NCBI GenBank assembly: GCA_016844565.1
Contig: JAENJB010000175.1
Span: 1 to 5,408 of the forward strand
Origin: Dehalococcoidia bacterium
GTDB lineage: Bacteria > Chloroflexota > Dehalococcoidia > JAENJB01
DNA length: 5,408 nucleotides
Direction: 5' to 3'
The notes under the pieces are model-generated. The model had not been told where the DNA came from, ran no database searches, and worked only from the letters and a program-made list of their open reading frames with translations. The position numbers and the translations under genes are program-made. This document shows positions 4,740 to 5,408 of the stretch, piece by piece (within the stretch, counting starts at the first letter, position 1; every line of letters starts with the position of its first letter).

Positions 4740-5408
4740 ATGAGCACGGTCTACGAGGTCATCACGGAGCGCATCCTCGATCAACTGGAACAAGGGACGG
4801 TCCCCTGGCAGAGGCCCTGGAACGGCGGCGAGGCGCCCAGGAACCTGGTGTCCAAGAAGGAGTACCAGGGAATCAACGTCTTTCTGCTCGGCGCTGCCGG
4901 CTACGAGAGCCCCTTGTGGCTCTCCTTCAACCAGGCCCGGGACCTGGGCGGGCGCGTCAGGAAGGGCGAGAAGGGCACGCCGGTGATCTTCTGGAAATGG
5001 ATGAAGCCCGGCGAGGGAGGCGGCGATCCCGAAGAGGCGGAGGCCCTCGGGGCGCAGAGCCATAGGGCAAAGCCGATGCTCCGCTACTACACGGTCTTCA
5101 ACCTCTCCCAGATGGTCCTGCCCGAGAAGCACCTCCCCCCGGTGAGGCCTCCCCTGGATTTTGAGCCCATCGAGGCCTGCGAGCGGATCGCCCGGGAGAT
5201 GCCGGAGGCCTCCGTGATTCAGCACGTGAAGGCGCGGGCCTACTATTCCCCGCTGAATGACCTGGTCAACCTGCCCAGGCCCGAGACCTTCGTCAGCCCA
5301 GAGGCGTACCACAGCACGCTCTTCCATGAGCTGGTCCACAGCACCGGCCACGAGAAGCGCCTCAACCGCCCCACGCTTGCGGACCTGTGTCCCTTCGGCT
5401 CGACGAAC
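4740..5408 (+). CDS. ArdC-like antirestriction / ssDNA-binding protein with zinc metallopeptidase domain (partial)
   Basis: The 223 residues visible run off the right edge without a stop. The N-terminal part, MSTVYEVITERILDQLEQGT followed by VPWQRPWNGG and YQGINVFLLG, is the ArdC N-terminal (DUF1738) ssDNA-binding domain, also found at the start of TraC-type primases. It continues through WLSFNQARDLGGRVRKGEKG and YYTVFNLSQ. The second part carries YHSTLFHELVHSTGHEKRLN, an HExxH zinc site (H196, E197, H200) followed by the STGHEKRL signature of the ArdC/MPTase-PolyVal peptidase-like domain. Plasmid ArdC proteins protect incoming single-stranded DNA from host restriction, and relatives occur on conjugative and integrative elements. 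The start at 4740 matches the usual family N-terminus. An in-frame ATG at 4659 would add 27 residues, with no known motif. The gene is transcribed away from the RES operon. What follows cannot be seen, so a primase or helicase fusion cannot be excluded. Confidence 0.9.
   Translation, partial: MSTVYEVITERILDQLEQGTVPWQRPWNGGEAPRNLVSKKEYQGINVFLLGAAGYESPLWLSFNQARDLGGRVRKGEKGTPVIFWKWMKPGEGGGDPEEAEALGAQSHRAKPMLRYYTVFNLSQMVLPEKHLPPVRPPLDFEPIEACERIAREMPEASVIQHVKARAYYSPLNDLVNLPRPETFVSPEAYHSTLFHELVHSTGHEKRLNRPTLADLCPFGSTN

Noticed and set aside
4626..5351. Minus-strand open frame of 241 codons
   Set aside because: It is opposite the clear ArdC-like gene, and its content is the usual shadow of a GC-rich gene.

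Overview
This is an accessory segment of a GC-rich bacterial genome or plasmid. Most genes use GC-rich codons, start with ATG or GTG, and have good Shine-Dalgarno sites. The species cannot be read from the sequence. The gene mix (insertion-sequence remnant, toxin-antitoxin genes, excisionase-type DNA-binding protein, ArdC-type antirestriction protein, several broken genes) is typical of a plasmid, an integrative element or a genomic island.

Layout. Positions 1-373 (minus) hold a frameshifted piece of a DDE transposase that runs off the left edge. An intact short-chain dehydrogenase/reductase (SDR) gene lies at 528-1370 (plus). It is visibly less GC-rich than the genes to its right, and its catalytic motif is unusual. 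Positions 1371-1647 hold no complete gene, but contain what looks like a decayed antitoxin tail followed by the first residues of a PIN-domain (VapC-like) toxin. A membrane-anchored zinc metallopeptidase of the peptidase MA type, broken by a frameshift, lies at 1648-2519 (minus).

From about 4530 leftward to 2625 runs a tight minus-strand operon. In order it encodes a RES-domain toxin (frameshifted, 4477-3972), its Xre/MbcA-type antitoxin (3957-3571), a YgiT-type zinc finger fused to a ribbon-helix-helix domain (3557-3231), and a protein with two excisionase-like helix-turn-helix domains (3194-2625). A near-consensus promoter covered by 7-bp tandem repeats sits just upstream of the toxin gene. 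The metallopeptidase lies 105 bp further downstream on the same strand and may or may not be cotranscribed. On the other side of the 262-bp divergent spacer, an ArdC-like gene (ssDNA-binding domain plus HExxH domain) starts at 4740 (plus) and runs off the right edge.

Working idea (inference): the centre is a toxin-antitoxin module whose toxin has been inactivated, while its antitoxin and two further DNA-binding proteins remain intact next to an antirestriction gene. The most unexpected signal is at the DNA level. The hexamer TGTCCA/TGGACA occurs 11 times within about 394 bp inside the double-HTH gene, in both orientations and two codon phases, with three pairs spaced 10 bp apart when one single-mismatch copy is allowed. 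Two other copies were found by eye in the remaining roughly 5 kb. This could be an array of protein-binding sites embedded in a coding sequence.
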